Source of the DNA: Hermatobates lingyangjiaoensis
Taxonomy: Eukaryota; Arthropoda; Insecta; Hemiptera; Hermatobatidae
Direction of reading: 5' to 3'
Length of the DNA stretch: 64,000 nt
NCBI GenBank assembly: GCA_026182355.1
Contig: JAPFBL010000233.1
Span: 992,001 to 1,056,000, forward strand
Positions within the stretch are counted from its first letter, which is position 1, and every line of letters begins with the position of its first letter. The notes under the pieces are model-generated. The model searched no databases and was not told the origin of the DNA. It saw only the letters and a list, made by a program, of their open reading frames with translations. Shown piece after piece: positions 31,605-42,069 of the stretch. A program made the position numbers and the translations under genes.

Positions 31605-31730
31605 TTATAAGAGTCCATTGTATCTTGTGAATCGCCGCCCAGCCAGTTCCGTACGTCATGCACCTTCAAGTGGGACTGAAATTGTCAAATGATCCTGGGA
31701 ATAAATATCTACTGAACAAGCAATGCCAAT
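31605..31730 (-). repeat. Decayed PLE terminus, inverted relative of 33900-34050
   Basis: The minus strand reads GATCATTTGACAATTTCAGT, TCCCACTTGAAGGTGC and GGAACTGGCTGG, matching the plus strand GATCATTTGACACTGTC, TCCCACTTGAAGATG and GCGAAACCGGATGGG of the other side. The two form the outer arms of a 2.4 kb inverted structure. Confidence 0.6.
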
Positions 31731-31804
31731 ATGCCTACATTTACTATTATTAATTTCAAATTTATATTATTTATTATCCGATTTATAATTTAAATTCTCT
31801 AAAA

Positions 31805-31860
31805 TTTATATCATCATTGTCTAGTCCGTCCAGTCGTCTTTTTAGATTTATTATTTTTTT
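31805..31860. repeat. Inverted repeat arm (partner 33065-33115)
   Basis: ATCATTGTCTAGTCCGTCCA then GTCGTCTTTTTAG pairs with CTAAAAAGACGAC then CGGACTGACTTGACAATGAT at 33075-33106. The arms flank the hAT element 32214-32855. Confidence 0.7.
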
Positions 31861-32213
31861 TTAAATAATATATCCGATTGATGATTAATCTCATCATTTA
31901 TTAAATTACCTCTCTTTTTATGCTCATAAATTTCGGATTATATTTAATCTTTGTTCTTTATATCCTGTCTTTATTAAACGAATGAATTTTCGATATTATC
32001 TGATTTATATGCATGTTTATTTAAGTGATTTGTGTAGTTTGATTTAATTGAATTATTTTCGAAATCTTTTAATCTACTTTCTAAACCATTGTTTTAATTT
32101 TCAATATAATATATATTAATGTAATATAAACATGTTTACAATTCTTATAGTTTAATTTATATAATCCTGTTTTATCATATTTATTAATATTATAATCCAA
32201 TTATTTTTTATAT

Positions 32214-32855
32214 CAGCGATGGCGAACCTATGACACGCGTGTCAGCATTGACACGCAACCTCATTTATGGTGACAAGCATCTATCACCATAAAAAGCTGT
32301 CACCTTTGAATTTATTTTTTTTCAAAGATAAAAATTTTGAATTATTTGTCTCCCATAACAGCCAGAGTTGATAATGAATAACCATAATAATATTACTTAA
32401 GTAAATAATAATGAATAATTTAATTCTGAAACCGGACGTGCATTTATACAAGTACAATAATACTGCGTAACAAATATACATATTAACAACACTTGAAATA
32501 TTGTTTTAATATTGGTATTATTATAAAGATGTCAAATTCTAAAACGTATTAAATTCTATAATGCTAAATTTTGGTTTCATAATTTTGTTTTTTTTTTTTA
32601 TTTTAAAAGGTATTAAAAAAATTGACTTACAAAAATGATAAGTAAATATAAATATAAATATTTATAAATAAATAAATATTTATAAATATAAATAAATAAT
32701 ATAATAATTATAATTAATAATAATAATTTAATGATAAATATAAATATTCATATTTTCTTTTTAATCTTTACTTTTAAGATGTGTGACACGCCAAGAAAAT
32801 TGTTTCAATTTTTCAAGAGTTTGACACGCCAAACTCAAAAGGATCGCTATCACTG
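32214..32855. mobile_element. Non-autonomous hAT transposon
   Basis: 642 bp with terminal inverted repeats CAGCGATGGCGAACC (left) and, on the other strand, CAGTGATAGCGATCC (right). GTGTCA/GACACGC subterminal repeats occur on both sides. Flanked by TTTTATAT (32206-32213) and TGTTATAT (32856-32863), a one-mismatch 8 bp target duplication as hAT elements make. No transposase ORF; the interior is AT-rich. Confidence 0.88.
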
Positions 32856-33202
32856 TGTTATATCGAATTGCTAGTTTTGAAAACTACGTTACATGGCAAC
32901 TACCTATTAGTAATTTGGCAATTTATTGGCCAACTTTTCATATGTAAGTAACGGACTTTTATTTATTATTATTATATTATGTAAGTATATATTATTATTA
33001 TAATTTATTTTATTATTAATAATTTCGAACAGATTAATCTACAATCGGTTATATTATTTAAACCAAAATAAAACTAAAAAGACGACCGGACTGACTTGAC
33101 AATGATAGTGATAATGTTACTTTTAAAAGAATATAGTCAGATAATAAATAAAGTAGATATACAATTAATAAGGAAATATAGCTATATATTGATATTACTG
33201 AG

Positions 33203-33300
33203 TAATATCTATTGGTAATGTCTATTGATGATATGTCTATAGATATTGGTAATATCTATTGGTAATGTCTATTGATGATATGTCTATAGATATTGGTAAT
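33203..33300 (+). repeat. 47 bp tandem repeat, two units plus
   Basis: Units 33203-33249 and 33250-33296 are identical by eye (TAATATCTATTGGTAATGTC start), followed by a partial third that flows into the PLE ORF fragment (TCTATTGGTATGACT). The repeat seems to derive from the truncated end of that fragment. Confidence 0.85.
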
Positions 33301-33553
33301 ATCTATTGGTATGACTTCTACCAAGCTCAATGAGCGTATGAACGGCCATAGAGCTTCGGTCGGTCAGCGCAAACAGCTTCCTGTAGCTATCCATGCCAAC
33401 AGTCATAACCTTTCTTTTAATGACTGCTTTAGTGTTCAAAGAATTAAGCTAGTGACTACTGACGACCGTAGTTTGACATTAAGAGCGTCTGAGGAGGCCC
33501 ACATATGGTTATTGGGGGCCCGATCAGATCCCGGTTTAAATCAGAAGCGTTAA
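33299..33553 (+). pseudogene. Penelope-like element, GIY-YIG endonuclease C-terminus
   Basis: Open frame with SIGMTSTKLNERMNGHRA (YIGxT and the conserved Arg), LPVAIHANSHNLSFNDCF (the AxHAxxHxL.F block), RASEEAHIWLLGARS (with the Glu) and DPGLNQKR before TAA at 33551-33553. This order is the GIY-YIG homing-nuclease-like domain at the C-terminus of Penelope-like retroelements, which cuts the target DNA. The GIY half and the whole reverse transcriptase are missing: the 5' end lies in a 47 bp tandem array. The fragment itself is uninterrupted. A 3' UTR of about 0.27 kb and a hammerhead-like hairpin (33820-33847) follow in the same orientation. Confidence 0.78.
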
Positions 33554-33900
33554 CTTTTATATGTTATTCCTTTTATTTTTAACTTATATATATTTATATA
33601 ATTTTTATTTTTTTATATTATTATTATTTCCTTTTTTATAATTTTTAATTTTATAATTTTATCTATAGTTTTTGCCTTTTCCGTTTTCCGACGTTTAGCG
33701 CCTAGCTCCTTTTTTACGCTAGCTCTGCTCTCATCGCTTGACTCTTTATTGCTTCATTCGCGCTCCGTTCTTCGACGTGGGGAGATCTCTCTCACTTAAT
33801 CCTCTCTTCTAGTCTACTCCTGATGACGAACAACAGTTCGAAATATTGAATTCTGTAAGTGTTCTTTTTATTCTTTTTTCTGTGTCGTGCTTTGTGTAAT
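33554..33900 (+). mobile_element. PLE 3' UTR with hammerhead-like hairpin
   Basis: Directly downstream of the GIY-YIG fragment. T-rich to 33660, then GC-richer, then CTGATGA-C-GAAC-AACA-GTTC-GAA-ATAT-T at 33820-33847 and GTAAGTGTTC. The order ORF, UTR, hairpin is repeated on the minus strand at 49709-50300. Confidence 0.65.
33820..33847 (+). ncRNA. Hammerhead-like hairpin downstream of PLE ORF
   Basis: CTGATGA, one extra C, a four-pair hairpin GAAC/GTTC, GAA, palindrome ATAT and T: the conserved elements of a minimal type I hammerhead. The extra base is shared by all families here. Confidence 0.5.
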
Positions 33901-34050
33901 TTAAAGTTTGATATTACTTGTTCCAGAGGTATTCACTCTCATGATCATTTGACACTGTCACACGATCGTGCGTCTTCAATTGTCCCACTTGAAGATGAAT
34001 AACTTGCGAAACCGGATGGGTTTTATAACACCAGACTTTTACAGTAATAT
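33900..34050 (+). repeat. PLE terminus fragment, partner of 31605-31730
   Basis: Contains TCCCACTTGAAGATGAATAA and CTTGCGAAACCGGATGGG, a CTxGAAGA...GAAACCGG hairpin of the hammerhead-like type in degenerate form. Confidence 0.5.
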
Positions 34051-34054
34051 TATG

Positions 34055-35550
34055 TATTATAAAATAGGCCTGCGACTTCTATTCAGATACAATGTAAGGA
34101 TTTAAGAGAAGGGGTAAAGTTCAATAGATTCATGGGAGTTGGGTATGACGCTTGTATTAAAGCCCTGGTGAAGGATGTTTAGGTAAACAGGCATGTTTTG
34201 TATTTAGTGGTGTTAAGTTAGTGATGTAGTGATTAAATACCAACCTCTACCTCATGCTGTACTGCAATCATTTATTACGCGCAATTTCTATACAGGGCTT
34301 GTTAGTCTCGCAAAGCTAAACTAAACAACAATAGGCCATAGATGAACGCCTGTAGATATAGTCATTCACTGCATATAGAGTAGTCCTAGTTTATGGTCAT
34401 TGAATTCTTTGCTCATGTTTGAGCATGATCATGATTACTTATGGGTAAATTTTTAACTTAGATTTTCTATAGAGGTACCCTCTGAATAATAATCTATAGT
34501 CTGAAAAAAAAAACTGAGATATGAAAGTGAATTTGATAAGGGTTGAGTTGGTCACCAATGAAGACAGGAGTAGGCGGTGAAAGACATATTGGGAAAAAAA
34601 AAGGTATAATGGTTAATCCTGGTTCACACTGAATGAGAGACATGGTAACACAGGGCATTTGTGCCAACTGCATAATGGATCCTTCTAAGGACAGTGAGTC
34701 CCTCACCGGGAGACAACTGTTTTAAATGCTTTACAGGACTACCTCCAAAAAAATCTGCACTGAATTAGCAGTAGACTACCTGGCCTACCTCCTTTGCGCT
34801 GAAGGGGAGGAAGCTGACCACCTTCCATGTCGTTCAGCATTGCAGGTCGAGACTAGAGGGATACAAGAAAGTTTCGAAAACGAGTGTATAGTATAGCGTA
34901 GAATGGTTTGCCTATCAAGAATCGGGCGTTGACTCACGAAGTTGAATTTTGGAAAAAAATGTTTGGAACTCTTCGTTGGTTCAATTACTCCAATATAACC
35001 CTTGTAAAATTCCGGTTTTCTTCCAGATCTATTGCAAAAACTCCTGCATACTCCTCGATGCCGTAAGACACATAAGATCAATACTGATGATCAATTTGTA
35101 CAAGAATGGTGATAATAGCAAAATGGTTTTTAGAAGAGAAAATACCACTTTACAATGCTAATTAAAAAAAATTATTAACAAAGTAAATTGTTTATGATTA
35201 TTAAACACTGAAGTGATAATCAATTTGTGCCTCTAATAAAGTGTTACGTCTTTTATTGAGTCTATAGAACTAAAGTATTGGCAGGAGTTATAAGACGTCA
35301 ATAAAAATCAATAAATCAAACTTAATTAAATTCATCCGAGGTAGCAAAATGTTAAAGAACTAAACATCGATATTACATTTTGAAGGCGTAAATGAATTTC
35401 GTGTTCGTTGAGAGGGAAAGTAAATGGTTCATCGCAATTACATTTACTACCCTGAACAAACTCAGTGTCATTTTAGACCCTTTGTAAAGAGAGGAAACTG
35501 CAGCCTTTCTCATTATTAGTTCTTTATCACTGAGGTGTAAATTCAGAAAG
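34055..35550. other. Intronic sequence, partly GC-richer
   Basis: 34480-35100 is less AT-rich and has short ORFs on both strands (for example 34785-35081 minus, 98 codons), but none resembles a known protein and no splice sites support an exon. Confidence 0.35.
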
Positions 35551-35558
35551 CCTTCCCA

Positions 35559-35694
35559 TTATTTTAAAATTGAAATTTATTTTATTTTTTCAGAAACAAA
35601 TAATTTAAACATAAACAAAAGTACTTGGAGAAATATCAAAAATGAATTCATATTACTTAACAATCGAAGCAATTTTAAGAACAATAGCAAAGTT
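35559..35694 (+). other. Donor copy of sequence captured by the PLE-A foldback at 36101
   Basis: TTATTTTAAAATTGAAATTT through AAACATAAACAAAAGTACTT to CAATTTTAAGAACAATAGC recurs at 36187-36320 inside a foldback. It is not otherwise a repeat that I can see in the window. Confidence 0.8.
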
Positions 35695-36100
35695 CTTACG
35701 CCTTTATTCACTAAACATTCATTGTAGAGCTACTTCCTTGAACAGCAGTATTTGAAAGACATTAGGGTTCTTTTTCATGTTTCTAATAATTCTGGAAAAT
35801 TTTCTAACGTGTGATTAAAAAAATATCGTTAACTTTGTTCATTAAGAATATTTTTTTTTTTATTTGCACATCAATGTAGATCACTTATACCAATCAAATC
35901 AAGTTAATGGAAACCATCAAGACAAGGCTAATACTTGTCGATACTGAGTCTAATTTGAATAAGCCAATACTAATGTTTATTGCAGTTGATCTGACAAATT
36001 TAATTAATTAACATTAAATGATCTTTCTTAGTAACATCTATCTGCCACCATCATTTAGATTCTCTCCTATTTATATTATGATTCTCATTATTATATAAAT

Positions 36101-36436
36101 CAATGATCAAACCACAATAAGAAATGGGAAAACAAGACTAAAATCTTTCAATCGTAACAAACGGTCTTCGTCAGAGTCAAAAACCCTTATTTTAAAATTG
36201 AAATTTTTTTTTTTTTTTCAGAAACAAATAATTTAAACATAAACAAAAGTACTTGGAGAAATATCAAAAATGAATTCATAATACTGAACAATCGAAGCAA
36301 TTTTAAGATCAATATAAAAGTTTTTGACTCTGACGAAGACCGTTTGTTACGGTTGAAAGATCTTAGTCTTGTTTTCCCATTTCTTATTGTGGTTTGATCA
36401 TTGATTGTTATTTCACGTGTTTATGTGAAAGCTTTT
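36101..36436. mobile_element. PLE-A foldback carrying captured local DNA
   Basis: Minus-sense arm 36101-36186 (CAATGATCAAACCACAATAA to AGAGTCAAAAACCC), a filler of about 134 bp (36187-36320), then a plus-sense arm GTTTTTGACTCTGACGAAGA to TTTATGTGAAAGC. The filler is a near-identical copy of 35559-35694, some 0.5-0.6 kb upstream, in the same orientation. Confidence 0.88.
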
Positions 36437-36466
36437 TATTATTATATAAGAAAAAATATGACACTA

Positions 36467-36869
36467 CAGTAGAACCTCGCAGTACGAGTTTAATTCGTTT
36501 TAAGACTGAGCTCGTATCGCGATTTACTTGTATTATGAAGCAGTTTTTCGCATTGAAATAATTATGAAAACAAATATTCCTTTCTATTCCCAAAATGCCT
36601 GATTTTAAGTTTATTTTTTAAACAGAAAAGGTGCAATTAGAAAAAATAAACAACACTGTGCATTAAATATGAATAATAAAAATACATGCCAGAAATAATC
36701 ATGTTTTATTAATCTAATAAACTTAAAACGGAAACGATCTAGGCGTGAGGAAGAGGGTTAACTCGTACTATCAATTTTTACTGGTTGTAGGAGACAAAAG
36801 TTCTGACGAATGGCGGCTCAAAAGCGGATTGCTCGAACAATAAGACACTCGTACTACGAGGTTCTACTG
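36467..36869. mobile_element. pogo/Tigger-like MITE
   Basis: 403 bp with terminal inverted repeats CAGTAGAACCTCGCAGTACG (left) and CAGTAGAACCTCGTAGTACG (right, minus strand). TA precedes the left end; CA follows the right end, probably a mutated TA duplicate. No transposase ORF. Confidence 0.82.
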
Positions 36870-37746
36870 CACTTTGTTTGGCTCTAACAACTCTTATCAA
36901 GATTAGAGAAAACTAAATTAAACTCAAAAATAGGAGCAAGCTTCCGTCTAATGACCGATGAAATGGTAAAACTATGATATTCTATATATAACTGGTCGAA
37001 CAGGTTTATAAAAAATTATATAAACATAATTTATATAAATATAAACATAAAATATATAAATATATATATAAATAAATATAATTTATATAAAAAATAATAT
37101 ATTATATAATATAAAAAAATTGCGAACAGGTTTTTTGCACCTTTTAAAGCTTTGACAAATAATAGACGGGGTTTTCTAATTAGTATTCAATAGAAATTAT
37201 TTTTATCATAATTAAGTAATTCAGAGGAACAGGCCATGAAAAAAAAAGATTTTGTAATAAAAATAATTAGTTATTTTATTTTAATTATTAAAAAAAAGGC
37301 ACTAATAGATTGGCACTAAGGCATAATATATCGACGATAAATTGAAACTACTTAAATTGATTAGGTATAATTGAACTTAACATTTTTGTTTCAAAATAAT
37401 ATAAGTATAAACTACTCAGGAAGTCGACATGTAATTGCACATTGCAATGACATATTTGTATTTACCAAAACTATTTACAAATTGAAAATGGAAGATTAAA
37501 TATTTGTTCAATTATGGTTTTTTAATAGATATGAATTAAAAATAGATTATATGTAACTAGAAGATAGATTATTAAAGCAGTTCCTGCTGAACTGAAACTT
37601 TCTGAAGGAAACTTTACGTCAAAACTTATCAATTTATATTCTTATTAATATTGATTCATATGAATTTACTAAAAACAAATATATTTTGTTTAATCTACAG
37701 GCTAAAAATTTAACAATTAAACGATTCAAAACACTAACAACTAACT
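36870..37746. other. AT-rich intronic sequence
   Basis: TATAAA-rich run at 37010-37110; nothing else recognised. Confidence 0.4.
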
Positions 37747-37754
37747 GTTTAGAT

Positions 37755-38594
37755 CAGCGGTTCCCAACCTTTCAAATATAGCGACCCATTTTAGAACAAG
37801 CAATCAGGAAGCGACCCCAATCGTTAAAATATCTTTTATACATTTATTTTTTCTATAAGAAACTGGCATATATTGCAATTTATTAGTGAAGTAACTGTAT
37901 ATTCCTTAAATATATTATTAATATAGAATTTATTCATTAATCTCAAAGCTCCTACAAAATATTAATTAATTGCAAATCAATTTCAAAGTATTCAAACAAA
38001 CAAATTTCATACCGTTATGTAACTTTACTAAAGTATGTTTATGAACTGACCTTAATGAGACGGCTGGTATTGTAGCTTTTTAGCTAGCAATTCTATCCTG
38101 GGCTCCGTTGTCGATATGGCACACCTCAAGTCGTGTTTTACATCTAATTTATTTCGGTCTGCAGTTTAATCAGATATTTTTTTCGATCTATTGTCTACAT
38201 TGGTTGTTTAACATCAAAAGGGTGCGTAATATTTCTAGCATAACTAGATCATGCCTGTATATTTTTGCATAACTTTTTAAGTAGTGTTTTTTTTACGTCC
38301 AAACCACATAAGAAAAGAGAAAGAAGACTAAGGTCTTTCAAGTGAAACGAAACATGTTCAATACATGTCTCGGACGTTATGTTCAGTGACTTAATGAACT
38401 GTTACATTTAGTTTCATAGTGTGAATTTTAAATAATTGTCTTAATTTTATTTTATAATGTTATTTATTTAACTGTCTTCTGTTTTTACCGTGTTTTATAT
38501 AATATTCACGTTCGGGTCAAAATCAATTGGCGACCCCATGGCATTGGTATCACGACCCCGTTTGGGGTCGCGACCCACAGGTTGGGAACCACTG
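37755..38594. mobile_element. SPIN-like non-autonomous hAT transposon
   Basis: 840 bp flanked by a perfect 8 bp duplication GTTTAGAT (37747-37754 and 38595-38602). Termini CAGCGGTTCCCAACC and, on the minus strand, CAGTGGTTCCCAACCTGTGG with GTCGCGACCCC just inside. These ends closely resemble the SPIN (Space Invaders) hAT family known for horizontal transfer between animals; that comparison is from memory. No transposase ORF. A worn stretch like the PLE-A terminus lies at 38296-38350. Confidence 0.9.
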
Positions 38595-38604
38595 GTTTAG
38601 ATAG

Positions 38605-38960
38605 AGCAGATTATGCCAAACGATCTGAATTTACAATTCAGATATACAATTAATTATTATTATTATTATTATTAATTGTAATTCTGAATTACAATTCTCA
38701 TAGGGAAATTATTTTGGTGAGCCTTGATAAACCCGTACATCGAGTACTGTACTCGTACCCACCGCTGAAGATACTTTTGAGAAAATTAGTAATTGTTTCG
38801 TGTTGAACCATAAGAATAGTTGTTAACTTTTATTACACTACTGATTACCCTATTCGTAATAAGAATACGGTAAAGACTTTATAATATTATAATAAGATAA
38901 TCAACTTCGAATAAAATCTGTATTTATTTCTTATTTATATTATATATCATTTATATTTAT
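38605..38960. other. AT-rich intronic sequence
   Basis: ATT/AAT repeat at 38651-38680; nothing else recognised. Confidence 0.4.
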
Positions 38961-38962
38961 TA

Positions 38963-39670
38963 GGAGCCAGTGTAGCCCAGTGGCAACTGTACTCACCTCT
39001 GGAATGGTAAATCCTGGGTTCAATACTCACTCTGGCCCTCGATTTCTTCAAGTAGGAGGTGAACAAATCTGAGCACATCGTTCTTCAGAGACGACGTTAA
39101 GCCATCGGTATCGAGCCTGTTTGATGTCAAGTACAGACGCTACACTAGTTACAAACATTCAAGGTACCAAAATTTGGACTTACGAACAAGGCTGTCCGGA
39201 GTAACCATCTTCTTCTTCTTTAATAGAAGAGCAGTACGAGGAAGAAGAAAAATATTTTATTACATAACATTATCGCTTTTAGTAGATTATGTTATTTTGT
39301 GTATTTAGTATTATTTATATACAGAACAAACCAGTAACAAATAAGTCACATTTACAAGTCTTAAATATACGTTTTTCCTAAAGAACGCCCTCTGTAACGA
39401 TTTACGAACAAATGCAGTTAACGAACGGCCGTTCGTAACGTACCTCGTTTGTAAGTTGGAGAGCATCTGTAATCGTTAATCTCTACTCTAAACACACTTG
39501 AGTGATGCAGAATTTAGGACTACCAATCTAAAATGTTCATTGTGTAATAACACAAAGGGCCAACATTGGGTCCATGTGTGTTCTCGCGGTATGCCCACTG
39601 CAACCTAACCTAACATAACTAACTCAAAGGTGGAAAGTGTAGATCAGTCATGATTCTAGCATATGTTGCA
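38963..39670 (+). repeat. tRNA-derived SINE interrupted by a MITE
   Basis: Head GGAGCCAGTGTAGCCCAGTGG (A box TAGCCCAGTGG) and a B-box-like GGGTTCAATAC. The body runs to GATGTCAAG at 39131 and resumes after the insert with CTCTACTCTAAACACACTTG, CAAAGGGCCAAC and CACTGCAACCTAACCTAAC. The insert (39134-39479) is absent from the copies at 27014 and 41520. Confidence 0.82.
39134..39479. mobile_element. pogo/Tigger-like MITE nested in SINE
   Basis: 346 bp, TA on both sides (39132-39133, 39480-39481). Ends CAGACGCTACACTAGTTACA and, on the minus strand, CAGATGCTCTCCAACTTACA; GTTCGTAA-type motifs inside. Absence from sister SINE copies confirms the insertion. Confidence 0.8.
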
Positions 39671-39674
39671 ATCT

Positions 39675-40730
39675 AACCTAACTTGATATTTATTCATTTA
39701 ATTTCTTTCATTTTGATAGCTGATTTACTTCGTCTGGTAGCAATTCTTTAGTTCAGTAGTTTTGGCTCATTCATTTTTTCCTGATGATGACGGATGTTTT
39801 AATATTGAAGTTTGTATGTGTGCTTTCGCAAAAATAGAATGCTGCTACACACATTTTTACACAGAGAAGGCTACTAACAGCTTCAGGACATAACAATATT
39901 TTTTTTCCCATTTTTCCCATCGATTACATGTAATAGTATAAATAATCCTATAAAAGCTTCTTGTGCTAATATTAATCAAAAAGTTTTATAATTTACTAGG
40001 AGAAACTGGCAATATAGTAGAATAGATTTGTATCAATTCTCTTGTAAAGGTTTGCCTCCAGGGCTAAAGCTCCTGAATAATTGCTCCGATAGGACAATGC
40101 AGCCCATCGAACAACCATTCCTACTCGACAACTATTACCTGATAGTTGTAATCCAGTTTAATTTACAGTTCAGTTGTAAATATTATTTAAATTTTCCACA
40201 CGCATTTGATCTGGCTTTTGATCCAGTATTCGTAAAAATAAAGAAACCTTAACGAAAATGAAATACATAATAATATTTGGCTTGGTTGCTGATAGATTAG
40301 TAAAAACCTGGACAAGTACACATAGAACTTTTTTTTTATGATCAAATTATCAGAAATAATGAAAAATCAATTTACCTGCTTGATTCTGTTAATACTGCTA
40401 CTACATTTCACCAATTAATGAAAATGGAATTGGTATATTTGTTTAGATTAATTGGCAAACATTCGGGATGTATGTTTATATTGAATAACTATGAATGAAT
40501 AATGAAATAGCCAAAGTTAACATTAATTTAAGTAAAAAGCATTAACAAGTAAATGCCAATCATAAAATTATATAAGAAATCGCTACAGATTTCCAACATA
40601 TTTGCCGATAATTTATCATAAACCATCCAAAGATAATTTTCAGGTGTTCATTCTTAGAATGTAATATTATTTGTTACAATTAAACTACTAAATTCTAAGG
40701 TAGTGCAACAGTTCTTATGTGGTATGTACT
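39675..40730. other. Intronic sequence; one possible PLE terminus
   Basis: CCTGATGATGACGGATGTTT at 39780 followed by AATATTGAAG looks like a worn hammerhead-like hairpin. A 74-codon ORF at 40028-40252 has no recognised relatives. Otherwise nothing. Confidence 0.35.
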
Positions 40731-40734
40731 CATT

Positions 40735-40935
40735 GTAGGGTAAAAAAGGTAATGAAATGGTCTCTACATAAAAAAAGTTCATTTAATAACAACACGTGTT
40801 GTACAATGAATGTCTGTTGTACCTCAGAAACTCATCCTTGGTTAATGCCCGAAGAACACTATGCGTTCGAAACGCATTGTTTATATTATTAAATTTTTAT
40901 ATGTGGAGACTATTTCATTAACTTTTTCACCCTAC
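40735..40935. repeat. Foldback element, arms about 35 bp
   Basis: GTAGGGTAAAAAAGGTAATG and CTCTACAT at the left mirror ATGTGGAGACTATTTCATTA and TTTTTCACCCTAC at the right. The interior has CCCGAAGAACACTATGCGTT followed by CGAAACGCATTG, a degenerate hammerhead-like hairpin, so probably another PLE family. Confidence 0.7.
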
Positions 40936-40939
40936 TTTT

Positions 40940-41515
40940 TCAAACTACTAAATACAGTATTCATTTTATATTAGAAGGCAAAGTCGGAAAAAATCAGTCA
41001 GATGAAATATTGAGAGTTTCATTTGATTAAAATTACTATTTATTATGGTTTTATGAACATTCTTTTATAGTAACCTAAGTGCAATGACTATATTTAAATA
41101 TAAATATTAACTAGATTTACAGAAAGAACAGGAATAAAAAATATCGCAGAACTTGAGTCTGTGATTTCTTTAATGTGTGTTCTTTCCTTGAATTAAGTAT
41201 ATTTAATCCATTGAATCATTTCATTTTATTGGTTGAATGTAAATAAAATGAATTATAACAATTCTGCACCATTTAAATGATGACATATTTGATTATAATG
41301 ATCTTTCAGTTTAATTAGTGTACTAATATTTATCTGTTAGTTATTAGTCGGCGTTTCTTGCATATTGCATTCAGAGTAATTTAACATTCCATGAAGCATA
41401 CGTATGGTCATGTTTGATTACATCGGTTCCTAAGCATCACCAAAGTCCAGTTTTATTTGACCTCATTAATAGTTGAATGAGTGCCATTCCGTGCCGTTAG
41501 ATACCCTGGGAAATG
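40940..41515. other. Intronic sequence without recognised features
   Basis: Nothing recognised. Confidence 0.4.
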
Positions 41516-41519
41516 AGCC

Positions 41520-41893
41520 ACATTCATTGTGAAGCTATGCTAGAATCACGACTGATCTACACTTTACATCCTTGAGTTTGGTTATGTTAGGTTGTGTTGC
41601 AGTGGCCATAGCACCTGGTCACAAAGGAATGGCCTTTGTGATAAAACATCATTCTTTGTTTGGGCTGCTAAATTTTGCTTAACTCAAATATATTAAGAAT
41701 TGGCATCTTTAACGAATGCTCAATGTCGTGCAGGCTCGGGACTGACGAATTGACTTCCTGTCCAATTCAAGATGTGCTCAGATTTGTTTACCACCTCCTG
41801 CATGAATAGATCGAGAGGGCCATAGTTGGTATCGAACACCGAATCCACAAGACTAGAGGCGAGCACGTAAGCCATGGGCTACCCTGGCCTTTC
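41520..41893 (-). repeat. tRNA-derived SINE, near full length
   Basis: Minus strand: head GGCCAGGGTAGCCCATGGC, B-box-like GGTGTTCGATACC, body CTCGATCTATTCATGCAGG, CCCGAGCCTG and CACTGCAACACAACCTAACA, then GTGTAGATCAGTCGTGATTC as in the copy at 38963-39670. Confidence 0.78.
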
Positions 41894-41940
41894 ACCCTTG
41901 AGTAACAAAACATGTAAAGCATATAGGTATGGTATCCCCA

Positions 41941-42065
41941 CGAGGGAGGTGAATAAATCTGACTACGTCCTATAGCCTGTACCATGTCAAGTACTCGTAA
42001 AAAGATACCTACTCGAAATGCACTTGAGTTAGACAAAATTTAAGACTCCCAATGTAGAATTTGTA
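41941..42065 (+). repeat. SINE body fragment
   Basis: GAGGGAGGTGAATAAATCTG, CATGTCAAGTACTCG and GACTCCCAATGTAGA match the SINE body on the plus strand; head and tail missing. Confidence 0.65.
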
Positions 42066-42069
42066 GAAT

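Noticed and set aside
34785..35081. 98-codon minus-strand ORF as a host exon
   Set aside because: No family resemblance, no convincing splice sites, repeats nearby.
36101..36436. Classical TIR DNA transposon (PLE-A foldbacks)
   Set aside because: Arm lengths and inner breakpoints vary from locus to locus, no constant target duplication seen, and the arms include the end of a PLE ORF; foldback retroelement insertion explains it better.
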